Of a DNA stretch of 64,000 nt, positions 24,077 through 32,072 are shown in pieces (the first letter of the stretch is position 1; every line of letters starts with the position of its first letter). The translations under genes were made by a program, and so were the position numbers. The notes under the pieces are model-generated. The model saw only the letters and a list, made by a program, of their open reading frames with translations, had not been told where the DNA came from and made no database searches. The stretch comes from Leptospira noumeaensis (GTDB lineage: Bacteria > Spirochaetota > Leptospiria > Leptospirales > Leptospiraceae): NCBI RefSeq assembly GCF_004770765.1, contig NZ_RQFK01000023.1, forward strand, positions 62,001-126,000, read 5' to 3'.

Positions 24077-25408
24077 ATGCGAGACCCAAAACCTTTTTCA
24101 CCACTTCCTTTCTTTTTTAGCATCTTACTCTTAAGTTTGGGCTTTGCGCTGTTCTCTTATTTTAGACCTTTCCCTACAACAGAAACAGAATGGGAGTTTT
24201 TGGCCAATATTAAGTCGGCCACAGAAGAGGGGGGACTTGTTTCCACTCGGGAACCTCTTGCCATTTGGTTTGTCGTGGCATGGAAAAAACTCTTTGGGAT
24301 GAATTACATTCCATCCTTTCTTGTGTTAGCCGGACTTTTTTACAGTCTCTTCCTCCACTTGTTTATGTTACTCCTTCGGTCAGAAGAGTGGAAGAGAAAC
24401 CATTACCTTTTGGTTTACTTAGCTGCCTTTTTACCATTTTCCTACGGATTTCCTACTTCCTATTTTACGGAAACACTCTGCCTTGTATTTTTACTTTTAG
24501 TTTTTTTGACATTCCGATTGGAAAAGATGACAGACCTACTTGTTTTTCCAACCTTTACAGCTCTTGCCTTCTTTTCTAGTTTCATTATGTTCTATTTAGG
24601 ATTTACTTTCTTTGTGATTTTTACGGGAATCCGTGGATCTAGGAAAGCTGCTCAAAAGACTTCTGTATTTTACAAAAAGAAAAATATACCGTTTTTGTTT
24701 TTAATAGGTTACCTTGGATTTTTTATCCTTTCTCTCATTTACTTTTCCTATTCAGATTTTTTTGGACCAAACTCCATTGGGTTTTTATTCAAAACTTGGT
24801 ACAATTCTGCTCTTCTCATCCTTTTGCCACTTGTGGTTCTTGGGATAGGGCATATATTATTAAAAACAGAAAAAGAACTCAACACGATCACCGCATCGGT
24901 AGTGGTGGTTCTATCCATCGCAGTTTCCATTTATTTTATATTCAAAAATTTAAATGCATCGGAAAAGGAACCTTGGGAACTCCAATCCAAAAATCTAACC
25001 AAAGCCTTCGGTCAGGCCCTCATTTTAAAATCGGATCCCATTTATTTACCAAAAGAATTTTCTTTTGCCTTTTATTTCCAAACAGGAACTAAAACAAAAT
25101 ATATGCGTGAGGAAACGGTAACTGATAAATCCTTTTTGTATGTAGATGGAATTTGGAACCAGGACATCCAATTGGTTCAAAAATCAGGACTCTTTCGACG
25201 AAGCCAAAGAGCATTTGCCATTGTGCCAATTAGCGAAGATGATGTTCTCATCCAAAGGGCCACTACAGAAAAAATTAGAAACGAAAAAAGTTTGAATTTT
25301 ATTGTAAAAAAAGTAGATGATGCTTGGTCTGAAGTTCCCACCAAACGTCCGTTTGATCTTTATACTGCTGGATTACAAAAAAAGTTTGGTTATTTAACTT
25401 TCTATTAA
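24077..25408 (+). CDS. multi-span membrane protein, glycosyltransferase-like
   Basis: A 443-residue protein with about nine to ten hydrophobic spans in the first 300 residues (for example PFFFSILLLSLGFALFSYF, FLVLAGLFYSLFLHLFMLLL, LVFLLLVFLTFRL) and a soluble C-terminal part of about 130 residues. An early acidic residue pair after the first span (TTETEWEFLANIK) and the general layout recall GT-C-fold lipid-linked sugar transferases, but I see no decisive motif. It is divergent from the mutase gene and has no strong ribosome site. Function unknown. Confidence 0.6.
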   Translation: MRDPKPFSPLPFFFSILLLSLGFALFSYFRPFPTTETEWEFLANIKSATEEGGLVSTREPLAIWFVVAWKKLFGMNYIPSFLVLAGLFYSLFLHLFMLLLRSEEWKRNHYLLVYLAAFLPFSYGFPTSYFTETLCLVFLLLVFLTFRLEKMTDLLVFPTFTALAFFSSFIMFYLGFTFFVIFTGIRGSRKAAQKTSVFYKKKNIPFLFLIGYLGFFILSLIYFSYSDFFGPNSIGFLFKTWYNSALLILLPLVVLGIGHILLKTEKELNTITASVVVVLSIAVSIYFIFKNLNASEKEPWELQSKNLTKAFGQALILKSDPIYLPKEFSFAFYFQTGTKTKYMREETVTDKSFLYVDGIWNQDIQLVQKSGLFRRSQRAFAIVPISEDDVLIQRATTEKIRNEKSLNFIVKKVDDAWSEVPTKRPFDLYTAGLQKKFGYLTFY

Positions 25409-25414
25409 GAATTT

Positions 25415-26050
25415 TTAAGAACTAAAATCTTTATAGTAACGTTTGACCTTGTTTACGTACTTTTGTGTTTCTTCGTAAGGAGGAATGCCTTTGTAACGTT
25501 TCACTGCCCCAGGGCCTGCATTGTATGCAGCAATTGCTTTTTCCGGATCTTTGAATTCCTTCATAAGCCCCTTTAGAAATTTCACCCCACCACCAATATT
25601 TTCTTCTGGATTGAAGGGATCATTCACTCCTAAAGATTCTGCGGTTTCCGGCATCAGTTGCATAAGGCCCATAGCTCCTTTCGGAGAGACTGCATTTGGT
25701 TTGAAACCGGATTCTGCTTTGACCATCGCCTTCACAAGGTTAGGATCCATTCCTTGGGATTTGGCAATGGATTCAATGGTTCCTAGAATGTCATTGGGTT
25801 TGGATTTTGAATCTGTTGGAAAAGAAACAGGGATTTTGGATCCCACTCCTTCGGGGAAGGGGAGAGAAATTCCTTCTGTTTTGGCATTCGAGATCGTTGT
25901 GGGAAGGATTTCTTGTGATTTCGAGCGGTTCCATTCCTTCTCTAAAACATCCGGAAAGGAAACCAGTGATTTAGGATTTTCTGATAATTTGGATAGGGAT
26001 TCCATCCGGTTCAAAACAGAAGATACAGAAGGGATGTCCGTTAGTCTCAC
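25415..26050 (-). CDS. SLT-domain lytic transglycosylase
   Basis: A 211-residue protein. Residues about 95-205 form a Slt-type lysozyme-like domain: SQGMDPNLVKAMVKAESGFKPNAVSPKGAMGLMQLMPETA with the catalytic Glu in AES, and AYNAGPGAVKRYKG. It should cleave peptidoglycan by the transglycosylase reaction. The first 90 residues are Ser/Pro-rich without a signal peptide, which is odd for a periplasmic enzyme and may mean flagellar-type export or a different start. The start used is a GTG; an in-frame ATG 16 codons later is an alternative. Confidence 0.82.
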   Translation of the reverse strand: MRLTDIPSVSSVLNRMESLSKLSENPKSLVSFPDVLEKEWNRSKSQEILPTTISNAKTEGISLPFPEGVGSKIPVSFPTDSKSKPNDILGTIESIAKSQGMDPNLVKAMVKAESGFKPNAVSPKGAMGLMQLMPETAESLGVNDPFNPEENIGGGVKFLKGLMKEFKDPEKAIAAYNAGPGAVKRYKGIPPYEETQKYVNKVKRYYKDFSS

Positions 26051-26101
26051 AAAATAAAGATCGACTGAGTTTGGGAAAACTAAAGAAAAAAATATGTCTC
26101 A

Positions 26102-26485
26102 TTAGCCCATTGCCGGGTTGATGGACTGCAAATCCTTGAGGGAAAGCGGTTTTACCAAATACCCTTTCACATTTTGGAACTCTTCTGACCGGGCTTTGTC
26201 TGTTGGATCAATGGAAGAAGTGAGGATGTAGATAGGGAGATTGGCATATTTCGGGTGTTTGCTTATGGCTCTTAAAAATTCCCAACCGTCCATAACAGGC
26301 ATATTTAAGTCCAAAAAGACCATATCGGGATCGGCAGAACCAGCTAGGAGTGCATTCCAGGCCTCTTCTCCATTGTGGAATCCATGAATTTCATCAGCAA
26401 ATGAAAATTTTTCCATCAATGTTTTGATGAGAAAAGTTGTGATCATGTCATCTTCAACTAGGTATACCATACTTAATTGTTTCAT
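26102..26485 (-). CDS. CheY-like single-domain response regulator
   Basis: A 127-residue stand-alone receiver domain. The acidic pair is in YLVEDD (residues 8-13), the phospho-acceptor Asp in DMVFLDLNMPVMDG (about 54-67), the Thr/Ser switch in IYILTSS, and the Lys in KGYLVKPLS. With no output domain it probably acts by binding a partner, as CheY-like or Rcp-type regulators do. No kinase gene is adjacent. Confidence 0.88.
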   Translation of the reverse strand: MKQLSMVYLVEDDMITTFLIKTLMEKFSFADEIHGFHNGEEAWNALLAGSADPDMVFLDLNMPVMDGWEFLRAISKHPKYANLPIYILTSSIDPTDKARSEEFQNVKGYLVKPLSLKDLQSINPAMG

Positions 26486-26550
26486 AATTTGCGAATTGAT
26501 CCGAGCGTATTTTCATTCGGAAAGAAAAGAAATCAAGAAATAATCATGCC

Positions 26551-27954
26551 TCAAAGTGTATGGGGGGAGGTGAGAATATTGGGACTTAGGATTTCCTTTA
26601 ATTTTTTTTCTTCTAACAATCCAAGTTCCAAAACAATGGATTCTACGGATCGGTTTTCCGAAAGTGCCTTCTTTGCAACAAGGGTTGCATTTTCATAACC
26701 AATGTAAGGATTGAGTGCGGTGGCAAGACCTGCGGATGTTTTGACCCGTGATTCCAGTAGTTCCCGATTGGCAGTAATTCCTTCAATACAATTGATTCTA
26801 AGAGTTTTACAACCGGCTGTTAGGTGTTCGATACTTTTGAAAAGACTGTGTGCAATGATGGGTTCAAAAGCATTGAGCTGTAATTGTCCCGCTTCTGATG
26901 CCATGGTGATGGTGATATCGTTTCCAATCACTTCATAAGCAATTTGGTTCACAACTTCTGGAATGATGGGATTGACTTTCCCAGGCATAATGGAAGAGCC
27001 GGCGGCTTTTGCAGGAAGATTGATTTCGTTAAACCCACCTTGTGGCCCACTAGATAAAAGTCTTAAATCATTACATACTTTTGATAGTTTTGTGGCAATT
27101 CGTTTGAGAACACCAGATAACTGGACGAAGGCGCCTGTGTCTTGTGTGGCTTCGATAAGGTTTGGAGCCGCTTCGAGACTTAGGCCAGTGTCGTTTGCTA
27201 AAATGTTGGTTACAATTTGTGAATAACGGATGTCTGTATTGATCCCTGTGCCTATGGCCGTGGCTCCTAAATTGATTTCACCAATTAATGAGGTTGCTTC
27301 TTTTAATCGGCTGATGTCTTCACCTAACATTACGTCGTAAGTCGAAAATTCCTGTCCCAAAGTCATTGGCACAGCATCTTGTAATTGGGTTCTACCAATT
27401 TTTAAAATATCATGAAACTCTTCTGATTTTTTACGAAAGGCAAGTTGGAGGTCTTCCATTGCTGTGAGTAATCCTTTAATGGCAAAAACAGCGGCAACTT
27501 TGAGTGAAGTTGGATACACATCATTTGTACTTTGGGACATGTTTACATCATTTAACGGATGCAGGTGGTCATAATCCCCCTTTGTAAAACCTGACATTTC
27601 TAAAGCAATGTTTGTGATCACTTCATTGGCATTCATATTGGTGGAAGTTCCGGCCCCACCTTGGATCACATCCACCACAAACTCGGAATGAAACTCACCT
27701 GCAAGAATACGGTCGCAAGCATTCGTGATCATCTTTGTTTTTTCTTTAGAGAGTAATCCTAACTGTAAATTGGCTTTGGCGGAAGCCCTTTTGATATAGG
27801 CGAGGGCACGGACGAGGTCAGCATAGGTTCCAATGGTTTTTCCTGTTATGGGATAGTTTTCCAAGGCTCTGAGAGTATGGATCCCCCAATAAACATCCGC
27901 GGGGAGATCTCGTTCCCCCAAAAGGTCGTGTTCTCGGCGCGTGGTTTGGTTCAT
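26551..27954 (-). CDS. aspA: aspartate ammonia-lyase
   Basis: A 467-residue member of the fumarase/aspartase superfamily. The start ERDLPADVYWGIHTLRALENYPITG, the region GGAGTSTNMNANEVI, DHLHPLNDVNMSQSTNDVYPT and the signature loop GSSIMPGKVNPIIPEVVNQ (about 318-336) identify it; the opening segment is closer to aspartase than to class II fumarase. It converts aspartate to fumarate and ammonia, linking amino acid use to the TCA cycle and to ammonia assimilation by the GltBD enzyme encoded at 40-47 kb. Confidence 0.9.
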   Translation of the reverse strand: MNQTTRREHDLLGERDLPADVYWGIHTLRALENYPITGKTIGTYADLVRALAYIKRASAKANLQLGLLSKEKTKMITNACDRILAGEFHSEFVVDVIQGGAGTSTNMNANEVITNIALEMSGFTKGDYDHLHPLNDVNMSQSTNDVYPTSLKVAAVFAIKGLLTAMEDLQLAFRKKSEEFHDILKIGRTQLQDAVPMTLGQEFSTYDVMLGEDISRLKEATSLIGEINLGATAIGTGINTDIRYSQIVTNILANDTGLSLEAAPNLIEATQDTGAFVQLSGVLKRIATKLSKVCNDLRLLSSGPQGGFNEINLPAKAAGSSIMPGKVNPIIPEVVNQIAYEVIGNDITITMASEAGQLQLNAFEPIIAHSLFKSIEHLTAGCKTLRINCIEGITANRELLESRVKTSAGLATALNPYIGYENATLVAKKALSENRSVESIVLELGLLEEKKLKEILSPNILTSPHTL

Positions 27955-28019
27955 AAGTTTTATTTTCTCTCGGGATAGGACGAAAGATACTCGACCAAAT
28001 CCAAATGGGAAGAAGATTT

Positions 28020-28376
28020 ATGTTGTCGATGTCTAAAATTAGATTTTCAGTTTTCGTTTTTATTTCTCTCATTTTTCTTTCCCCAATTTTGGGAAAGGAA
28101 AAACAACCAAATGCGGTTTCCTGCAAACAAAAGGAAGAAACCGTAAAAACCATCTTCCAGTTATTACCAGAATCAGAAAGGTCTTGTATTGATATTGCCA
28201 AACTGGTTTTGACAGAAGAAGACGAAGATGGCGAAAAATTGGACAAAGAGTATGCTGACCTATTTTTAAAAGTTTGTGAACTCAAACGGAAAAAACTTTC
28301 CTTAGATGAAATTCGAGAAAATTTAGGCATCACAAAACAGTGCGTGATTGCTGTCAATGTATCGAAAAAGAATTGA
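28020..28376 (+). CDS. small exported hypothetical protein
   Basis: A 118-residue protein with a signal peptide (MLSMSKIRFSVFVFISLIFLSPILG) and a helical mature part containing four Cys (in VSCKQ, RSCID, KVCEL and KQCVI). The ATG at 28020 is preferred since GGAAGAAG precedes it closely; the ATG at 28005 would put charged residues before the signal. The last third (KKLSLDEIRENLGITKQCVI) looks like a short helix-turn-helix-like segment but is probably structural. No family recognised. Confidence 0.55.
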   Translation: MLSMSKIRFSVFVFISLIFLSPILGKEKQPNAVSCKQKEETVKTIFQLLPESERSCIDIAKLVLTEEDEDGEKLDKEYADLFLKVCELKRKKLSLDEIRENLGITKQCVIAVNVSKKN

Positions 28377-28413
28377 TTCCTGATCGGTTTCGATTAAGAT
28401 TTTGGCAAGTTTT

Positions 28414-29094
28414 ATGCCGAAATACACGATTGTTTTTGTTTCCTTTTTTTTGCCAGCAGTTCTTTTGCCTTGCGAACCTTTTTCACCAAAGACCTTAGCA
28501 CCTATCGACCATTCGGCGAAAGACAAAAGTTTTAGCGAATTCAAAACCAAGTTTTTAAAGATACTGAAAACTAAAGACCGAAAAGCCTTAGAAGAGGTGA
28601 TCGACAAAGATATTTATTTTTCCATCGGTGGTGGGGAAGGTAAAAAGGATTTTTTAAAATCATTCCAACTAACAGAAAAACCATCTACTTCTAATTTTTG
28701 GGAATTAATGGACGAAGTTGTTAAATTAGGATTTCGTCAGAACAAAGAAGGACAGATGGTTGCTCCCTATTTTTTTGAAACCTTCCCTGGTGATTATGAT
28801 CCATTCACACATTACCTTGTGATCGGAAAAAATGTAAATGTAAGAGAAGATGCATCCAAAGAATCTAAGTCCATCACACAACTAAGTTACCAAATTGTAA
28901 GATCGGAAGCAGATGATCTGGATGGAAGAAGGCTCGAAAAAGAAAGTAATTGTAATTGGAAAAAGATTTGTACACCGCAAGGAAAACATGGATATGTATG
29001 TGATCGGTTTTTGCGTAGTCCTCTTGACTACAGGGCTTTTTTTGAAAAAAAGAAAAACAATTGGTATCTCACTATCTTTATCGTAGGTGATTGA
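28414..29094 (+). CDS. exported SH3-like domain protein
   Basis: A 226-residue exported protein (signal MPKYTIVFVSFFLPAVLLPC; the Cys at position 20 might be a weak lipobox). The N-terminal part is mixed helical (LKILKTKDRKALEEVIDKDIYFSIGGGEGKKDF). The C-terminal half contains a bacterial SH3-like fold: VIGKNVNVREDASKESKSITQLSYQIV, then CNWKKICTPQGKHGYVCDRFLRSP, the usual VR-pattern of SH3b wall-binding domains. It may bind cell-wall peptides. I use the ATG at 28414; an in-frame TTG four codons earlier is unlikely. Confidence 0.7.
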   Translation: MPKYTIVFVSFFLPAVLLPCEPFSPKTLAPIDHSAKDKSFSEFKTKFLKILKTKDRKALEEVIDKDIYFSIGGGEGKKDFLKSFQLTEKPSTSNFWELMDEVVKLGFRQNKEGQMVAPYFFETFPGDYDPFTHYLVIGKNVNVREDASKESKSITQLSYQIVRSEADDLDGRRLEKESNCNWKKICTPQGKHGYVCDRFLRSPLDYRAFFEKKKNNWYLTIFIVGD

Positions 29095-29129
29095 TTCTAG
29101 TTAAATAAGAATTTTGATTTAGTTTTTTC

Positions 29130-29158
29130 TTGAACCACAAATCAGGATGCTTTAGATT
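29130..29158 (+). promoter_or_regulatory. candidate promoter of small lipoprotein gene
   Basis: TTGAAC at 29130-29135 and TAGATT at 29153-29158 are separated by 17 bases, a good sigma-70 layout, about 30 bases before the lipoprotein ATG at 29188. Pattern match only. Confidence 0.35.
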
Positions 29159-29187
29159 TGGTGAAACCATCATCCAAGGAAACATTT

Positions 29188-29568
29188 ATGTTAAAAAAAA
29201 TACTTTTTGTTGCTTTAGCGATTTCGCTAACAAACTGCGTAATTCTAAATCCAGTCGGTGCAACAATCGATCGTGAAAAAGGTTCGGAAGCTGCTTCACG
29301 AATTACAGATGCCGCCATCCAAGCGGATTTAGTGAGAGCTATCGTTCTTGTGGGTCGACCTGATATTACTTTGTTGAGTTTAGTGGCAGCAGACATTGCA
29401 AAGATTGAATCTGATAAATACTATGTTAAATCCGATGTAGACCAGTGTGTTTCTGACATCCAAGGTTTCAAAGGTGTGGTTCTTGGCCCAACAGTCGCGA
29501 ATATCATCTCTTGCCAAGATTTGAAAACAGATGGTTACATCACTGGAGACCCACTTCCAAGTTTCTAA
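29188..29568 (+). CDS. small lipoprotein of Leptospira type
   Basis: A 126-residue predicted lipoprotein: signal MLKKILFVALAISL followed by the lipobox LTNC (Cys about 17). The mature part has a Gly/Ala/Ile-rich region (ASRITDAAIQADLVRAIVLVGRP) and two Cys (DQCVSD, SCQDL) likely disulfide-bonded. It resembles short lipoproteins that I recall as a Leptospira-restricted family, but I cannot verify a family name. AAGGA lies 8 bases before the chosen ATG, and a candidate promoter lies just upstream. Confidence 0.65.
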   Translation: MLKKILFVALAISLTNCVILNPVGATIDREKGSEAASRITDAAIQADLVRAIVLVGRPDITLLSLVAADIAKIESDKYYVKSDVDQCVSDIQGFKGVVLGPTVANIISCQDLKTDGYITGDPLPSF

Positions 29569-29656
29569 TTTTTTTACTTCCCTACTTTTTTTCTGAGGTA
29601 GGGAACTCTCCTTCCCTCTTTTGGGTCATATTCACCAAACAAACAAGGAAGGTTTT

Positions 29657-30109
29657 ATGATCTCTCTCAAACAAGTTTTAAAAATTACAACAACCGTCGG
29701 TCTAGTATCGGTGATGGCATTTGCATTCGGGAATTGTCGAGGACACAAAGACTTTGAAAAAAGAATCGAATGGGTGGCTTCTAAACTTACATCTAAATTA
29801 GATTTAGATGATGCCCAAAAAGCAAAATTGGAAACCATCAAAGCAGAACTCATCGCTAAACACAAGGAATCAAAACCAAAACATGAATCCTGGGCGAAAG
29901 AGATGGCGACCCAAATTCGTGCAGAAAAAATTGATACCAAACAACTGGATAAAATGAGTAACGAAAGAGAAGCACGCCACTTAGAAATGCGCAAGTTTTT
30001 TCAATCCAAACTCGTTGAATTCCATGCGGTACTAAAACCAGAACAAAGGGAAAAGTTTGCCGACTTAGTGGAACGTTTCGCAAGCCGCCACCAACCACCG
30101 GAAGAGTAA
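29657..30109 (+). CDS. Spy/CnrX-like periplasmic sensor lipoprotein
   Basis: A 150-residue protein with a signal peptide and a probable lipobox (AFGNC, Cys about 27), so likely a membrane-anchored periplasmic protein. The rest is one long helical hairpin region rich in Lys/Glu: FEKRIEWVASKLTSKLDLDDAQKAKLETIKAELIAKH and LVEFHAVLKPEQREKFADLVERF. This matches the LTxxQ-type helical fold of Spy, CpxP, ZraP and CnrX. Several His and Glu/Met residues could bind metal. It lies 3 bases before an ECF sigma gene, which suggests it is the sensor of that system. AAGGAAGG precedes the ATG. Confidence 0.7.
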   Translation: MISLKQVLKITTTVGLVSVMAFAFGNCRGHKDFEKRIEWVASKLTSKLDLDDAQKAKLETIKAELIAKHKESKPKHESWAKEMATQIRAEKIDTKQLDKMSNEREARHLEMRKFFQSKLVEFHAVLKPEQREKFADLVERFASRHQPPEE

Positions 30110-30112
30110 ACA

Positions 30113-30637
30113 ATGCCTGAGTTTGACTTCGAAACAGTAGTCAAAGAAACCAAATACTTGGTTTTAAAAACGGTCGGTGATACACTCATCGACCGTTTTG
30201 ATGATGCAACAGAAGATGTGGTTCAGGAAGTATACTTCCGGGCTTTTAAATCTTTAGAGAAGGGGGGGTTTGATGGGAGATCCAAAATTTCCACTTGGAT
30301 TTATACCATTGCTCGTAACGAAGCCCTTCGTATGAATGAAAAACGATTGCGAGAAGAAGAAAAAGCAAAAAGGTATTTAGTAAAAAACAAGATTCAACTT
30401 TCGGGCGTGCGAGACGAAGCGTCTTTCGAAAAAGAAGAATGGATTGAGTCCATGCTTTGTCGTATCCCTGAAGTTTATCGCCAAACTTTACGTTTGTATT
30501 TGGCAGGTAACACTATGGAAGAAATAGCAAAAGAACTTTCTGTTAGGGAAGGTACGGTAAAGTCACGTTTGTTCCGAACCAAAGAGTGGATCCGCAAACA
30601 TATACCAGGAGGAAAAAATGAATTCCAAGAATCCTAA
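30113..30637 (+). CDS. ECF-type RNA polymerase sigma factor
   Basis: A 174-residue sigma-70 family factor with only regions 2 and 4. Region 2: DRFDDATEDVVQEVYFRAFKSLEK, then SKISTWIYTIARNEALRMNEKR. Region 4: CRIPEVYRQTLRLYLAGNTMEEIAKELSVREGTVKSRLFRTKEWIRKHI. It would direct transcription in response to an envelope signal. The gene is flanked by a Spy/CnrX-like lipoprotein and, overlapping its 3' end by 20 bases, a single-span protein that is probably its anti-sigma factor. Confidence 0.9.
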   Translation: MPEFDFETVVKETKYLVLKTVGDTLIDRFDDATEDVVQEVYFRAFKSLEKGGFDGRSKISTWIYTIARNEALRMNEKRLREEEKAKRYLVKNKIQLSGVRDEASFEKEEWIESMLCRIPEVYRQTLRLYLAGNTMEEIAKELSVREGTVKSRLFRTKEWIRKHIPGGKNEFQES

Positions 30638-30881
30638 AAAATGGGAACAACTTTTGAATGATTCTGATTTTGAATTACGTTTGGTGCGAACTACCAAAAG
30701 AAGAATTCAGACTGAAAAAACAAAACGAAGAGTTTATGCCGGTTTGGCCGCCTCCGTTTTGGTTTTTTCTCTACTTTTCGTAAATGAATTTATCATCGAA
30801 CCTAGTGAACTTACAACTAATGTTCATTACTTGGTGGACGAACTAAGTTCAGAATCAATTGTCAGTTTGAGTATGGATTGA
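30618..30881 (+). CDS. single-span putative anti-sigma factor
   Basis: An 87-residue protein with a charged cytoplasmic part of about 40 residues (basic: TTKRRIQTEKTKRR), one membrane span (VYAGLAASVLVFSLLFVNEF, about 40-59) and a short acidic periplasmic tail. It has no zinc anti-sigma motif. The overlap with the ECF sigma gene, the topology and the size resemble CnrY/NccY-type anti-sigma factors that tether sigma to the membrane. The function is inferred from context. AGGAGGAAAAA precedes its ATG. Its stop codon lies inside a 27-base palindrome. Confidence 0.65.
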   Translation: MNSKNPKKWEQLLNDSDFELRLVRTTKRRIQTEKTKRRVYAGLAASVLVFSLLFVNEFIIEPSELTTNVHYLVDELSSESIVSLSMD

Positions 30882-30904
30882 CATTTATCAATGATAAATG
30901 TCAA
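30878..30904. promoter_or_regulatory. 27-base palindrome with FNR-like half-sites
   Basis: A perfect palindrome with 13-base arms (TTGACATTTATCA and TGATAAATGTCAA) around a single central A. It overlaps the TGA of the putative anti-sigma gene. The left part reads TTGAC-ATTT-ATCAA, which differs from the FNR/CRP-family box TTGAT-N4-ATCAA at one position. There is no T-tract after it, so an operator for the downstream gene at 30985 is more likely than a terminator. Binding protein unknown. Confidence 0.5.
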
Positions 30905-30984
30905 GAGTTCTGAGTTGTAGATTTATGTAAAAAGCGAGTGATTTTACTTCTCTTGTAGTCATACTAAAGACTGGAAGTAAAAGT

Positions 30985-31314
30985 ATGAATGCCTGCATTC
31001 TCTATCTAAACAAAAAAAGAATTGAAATGATCAAATTTGAATCAGATCAAATGAGATCCAAAACCTGGGAAAAACCAATTGAGTCGGATGTCTGGGACTT
31101 TGAAGACATCACAAACACTCTACAGTCACCTAACGAATTCATTTTAGTGGGAGAATCTGATTTAAATACAGAATATAGAAAATGGTTGATGAGTCACGAT
31201 CGGAACTTAGCCAAAAAACTCATTGCTGTGATTGGAAACAATGCCGAAACTAAAATCAACCAAGATCTAGTAAGCCATTTTAAAGAAAAATACTTTCGAG
31301 GGAGAGGTTTTTAA
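30985..31314 (+). CDS. hypothetical protein, possibly eRF1-fold-like
   Basis: A 109-residue soluble protein. The second half (EFILVGESDLNTEYRKWLMSHDRNLAKKLIAVIGNNAETKINQDLVSHFKEKYF) has the alternating strand-helix order seen in host-attachment/baeRF proteins related to eRF1 domains: a VGxxx loop, a helix, and a strand ending in a polar turn. The similarity is weak and read by eye. It lies downstream of the FNR-like palindrome, so it may be expressed at low oxygen. It is followed by a 17-codon open frame at 31332-31385 (MSSRPPKESL...), which may be a leftover or a tiny peptide. Confidence 0.5.
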   Translation: MNACILYLNKKRIEMIKFESDQMRSKTWEKPIESDVWDFEDITNTLQSPNEFILVGESDLNTEYRKWLMSHDRNLAKKLIAVIGNNAETKINQDLVSHFKEKYFRGRGF

Positions 31315-31385
31315 CTGTAAAGGGTGGATTTATGAGTTCACGGCCACCTAAGGAAAGTTTATCTAAAAAAAAGAAAACATTGTAG

Positions 31386-32072
31386 TTACAAAAGATGGTC
31401 GCAAGCCTCTCCATGTGTATGAAAAAACAATCGGTAGAGCAAAAAACTAAGAGAAGTTAAAATCACAATCGTTCCAAAAGCAGGGATCCATTTTGTAGGG
31501 ATACGGTGTTTCCATTTGGAAACAACCCATCCAAGTCCAGTGAGCGCGGGAACCGTTCCTAAATAAAAGAAAAACATCACAAGACCACCACTTAACAGTG
31601 TACCTGTTGCAAAAGATGCCGCATATGCTGGATACAGAACTCCACAAGGGAGTAGGGCACTCACCATTCCAATTCCAAACCCAAGTCCATTTTTGCTAAA
31701 CCGAGAACGTATGGTTTCCAAAAACTTCCGAATTCCTTGTGGTAAAGAACCAAAAGAGGATGTTGATTTGATAGAATAAGTGCGGATTAAAAAGACAATA
31801 AGCAACAAAAAGGTGAGGACTCCTGCCACACCTCTAACGGCACTTAATTCCCCCAAAGCATTGGCACCTTTTCCAAGAAATCCAAGTACCATACCTAGAA
31901 AGGTATAGGAAATCACTCTTCCTAAGTGGTAGAGAAAAATAGGTAAGTTTTTTCCTTTATCCGTTTGTAAGAGAGAAACAAAAGGGCCACACATCACCAG
32001 GCAATGGAAACTACTGATAAATCCATAAATAAAGATGGAACTAAAAAAACTAAGATTTGCTAGTTGGTTCAT
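31386..32072 (-). CDS. SafE/UreH-like membrane protein of cco operon
   Basis: A 228-residue membrane protein with six hydrophobic spans. FHCLVMCGPFVSLL near the N-terminus and LLPCGVLYPAYAASFATG near the middle are the conserved H-x3-C-G-P and PCG motifs of the TauE/SafE-type (UreH-like) family that accompanies cbb3 oxidase maturation genes and is thought to help in copper or cytochrome assembly. I prefer the ATG at 32072 over an upstream start at 32123 because it gives a normal N-terminus and only 23 bases of overlap with ccoS. The C-terminus is His-rich (FHTHGEACDH). Last gene of the cco operon. Confidence 0.8.
   Translation of the reverse strand: MNQLANLSFFSSIFIYGFISSFHCLVMCGPFVSLLQTDKGKNLPIFLYHLGRVISYTFLGMVLGFLGKGANALGELSAVRGVAGVLTFLLLIVFLIRTYSIKSTSSFGSLPQGIRKFLETIRSRFSKNGLGFGIGMVSALLPCGVLYPAYAASFATGTLLSGGLVMFFFYLGTVPALTGLGWVVSKWKHRIPTKWIPAFGTIVILTSLSFLLYRLFFHTHGEACDHLL

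Noticed and set aside
29578..29605. TTCCCTAC/GTAGGGAA hairpin as terminator of the small lipoprotein
   Set aside because: Stem is only 8 bp with a 12-base loop and lacks a clean T-run after it; possible but not strong enough to list.
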